Positions 63,147 to 64,000 of a stretch of 64,000 bases of DNA are shown here, one piece after another (position 1 is the first letter of the stretch; the number at the start of each line of letters is the position of its first letter). The stretch spans positions 1 to 64,000 of the forward strand of contig JAUCBJ010007171.1 of NCBI GenBank assembly GCA_032718475.1. Reading direction: 5' to 3'. The translations under genes were made by a program, and so were the position numbers. The notes beneath the pieces were generated by a model. The model had not been told where the DNA came from and searched no databases. It worked only from the letters and a program-made list of their open reading frames with translations. Source of the stretch: Nemertoderma westbladi. Taxonomy: Eukaryota > Xenacoelomorpha > Nemertodermatida > Nemertodermatidae.

Positions 63147-64000
63147 TCATTGTTGTTCCATCATATATAACACTTTCTTATCCCAGCGTGTACCTACTCC
63201 ACCCTTCGGTAAAGTAGAGGCCACGGCTCCAATAACCATAGAACTCTGATATTCATGAGACTTACCTAGCCAATCTAATTGTCTACAGATCTCTTGAATC
63301 TCATCGGAAAACTCTATAATCCCGCTGCTAATGAACTTTCGGGGTGCTACCAATTTTGCATACAAATATTTAGCTATGTTATTCCTATTACCATACCTGA
63401 TGTTTAGTGTATCCCAAACTTGTCTTAATCCATCTGGATGTCCAATAAACTTTAACGCCATTAACTTGGGAGATCCTTCCAAGCACTCGATGAGGAATCT
63501 AAGTTTCTCTCCAGTAGATAGCACAGAGTTCTGTATGTTATCTTTGTAATATTCATTAAAAGGTAACCATTTAATCTCATCTCCATTGAACTTGACTATC
63601 TCTCCCACCTTTACCGCTTGACGGGCTTCGGTTCTAGCCGTTTGACGCGTAAAACTTTCTTGGGCCATCACGTTATTTAATATCGAGTTATCGGTATATA
63701 AATTTCTCGGATTATGATCAGGTCTATAGGGAATATCATTGTCAACAGGTTTATAATTACCCTTAATAGAGTTTACTATAGGAGTTTCCACTTCACTAGC
63801 AGTATAGATGCGTGTAGGCTCTACACCTTGCGCATGAAATACTTCAGACCTAACAGGTTGACACATTGTTACCGGGGGTGGTGGTATACCTCTTTGGGTA
63901 TTTACTAATTTATTGCGTTCTAACGCGATACTTTGCTGCACTTCTTGCAACTCTAACCTACTTTCCCTTACTGTGCCCTTGAATTGCTGAACAGTCTCCT
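63147..64000 (-). CDS. gag: B2 gag, partial (capsid region)
   Basis: Open from the right edge of the window to TGA at 63,147. It has the BEL/Pao capsid region (FNGDEIKWLPFNEYYKDNIQ, LRFLIECLEGSPKLMALKFI, WDTLNIRYGN) and matches B1 gag 38,612-39,470 closely. The stop falls in MMEQQ, where B1 continues; a small in-frame deletion (TMAD in B1) lies just after it. Confidence 0.85.
   Translation of the reverse strand, partial: ETVQQFKGTVRESRLELQEVQQSIALERNKLVNTQRGIPPPPVTMCQPVRSEVFHAQGVEPTRIYTASEVETPIVNSIKGNYKPVDNDIPYRPDHNPRNLYTDNSILNNVMAQESFTRQTARTEARQAVKVGEIVKFNGDEIKWLPFNEYYKDNIQNSVLSTGEKLRFLIECLEGSPKLMALKFIGHPDGLRQVWDTLNIRYGNRNNIAKYLYAKLVAPRKFISSGIIEFSDEIQEICRQLDWLGKSHEYQSSMVIGAVASTLPKGGVGTRWDKKVLYMMEQQ

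Larger units (their letters stand above)
54041..64000 (-). mobile_element. BEL/Pao element B2, partial (5' end beyond window)
   Basis: Minus-strand family B element. From right to left: gag, protease, RT, RNase H, DUF5641, non-coding stretch, extra gene, 3' LTR. It is inserted in the family C element; GACCG (54,036-54,040) should be one target copy, with the other beyond the window. The extreme right end matches B1 gag at 38,612-38,650, so about 2 kb of gag plus leader and 5' LTR lie outside. Confidence 0.85.

Overview
The window is metazoan genomic DNA made almost entirely of transposable elements. There are no operons, ribosome binding sites, CRISPR arrays or functional RNA genes. The element mix (several BEL/Pao LTR retrotransposons, a Ty3/Gypsy element, an APE-type LINE resembling RTE, tRNA-derived SINE-like pieces, a TA-flanked inverted-repeat element) suits an invertebrate, probably marine. 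The species cannot be named from the sequence. Only one reading frame, at 22,440-23,144 on the minus strand, looks like a host gene: a cysteine-rich secreted protein, possibly GPI-anchored.

Layout. 1-2,684: 3' end of a BEL/Pao element (L): last part of pol, a long non-coding tail with a hairpin minisatellite, a hairpin next to the polypurine tract, then the 3' LTR. 3,026-7,868: 5'-truncated plus-strand copy of BEL/Pao family A (RT, RNase H, an unusual repetitive linker, the integrase zinc domain, then a fragment of an extra downstream gene). 7,917-14,270: minus-strand family A copy (gag, protease, RT, RNase H), forming a 2.2-kb inverted repeat with the previous copy. 14,271-15,863: 3' fragment of a Gypsy element. 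15,862-18,467: a second, nearly identical copy of the family A gag segment. 18,468-24,722: mostly unique DNA with a solo LTR (target duplication ATGTG), two tRNA-like stretches and the candidate host gene.

24,723-47,832 is a nest. A minus-strand Gypsy element is split at its protease/RT boundary by an inverted-repeat element (28,094-47,071, TA duplication). The left arm of that element carries a complete LINE (28,462-32,217, intact 1,099-aa ORF) and a SINE-like insertion. Next to its centre sits a complete BEL/Pao element, B1 (32,925-45,880), with 1,226-bp LTRs differing at two positions and the target duplication GATAC. 47,833-49,606: two truncated LINE copies. 49,607-54,040: decayed gag of a third BEL/Pao lineage (C). 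54,041-64,000: most of a second family B element (B2, minus strand), which runs off the window.

The most interesting observation is an extra gene downstream of pol in this BEL/Pao group. It is best preserved in B2 (55,172-57,381), decayed in B1 (43,251-44,640) and fragmentary in family A (7,404-7,868). It sits where an env gene would lie, but has no visible signal peptide or membrane segment and looks like a soluble, partly zinc-binding protein. A second is a 20-bp near-palindrome that recurs at six distinct sites in family A, in two coding frames and in non-coding DNA. B1 and B2 have both lost the integrase core, and B1 also lacks RT and most of RNase H although its LTRs are nearly identical, which implies recent movement in trans.
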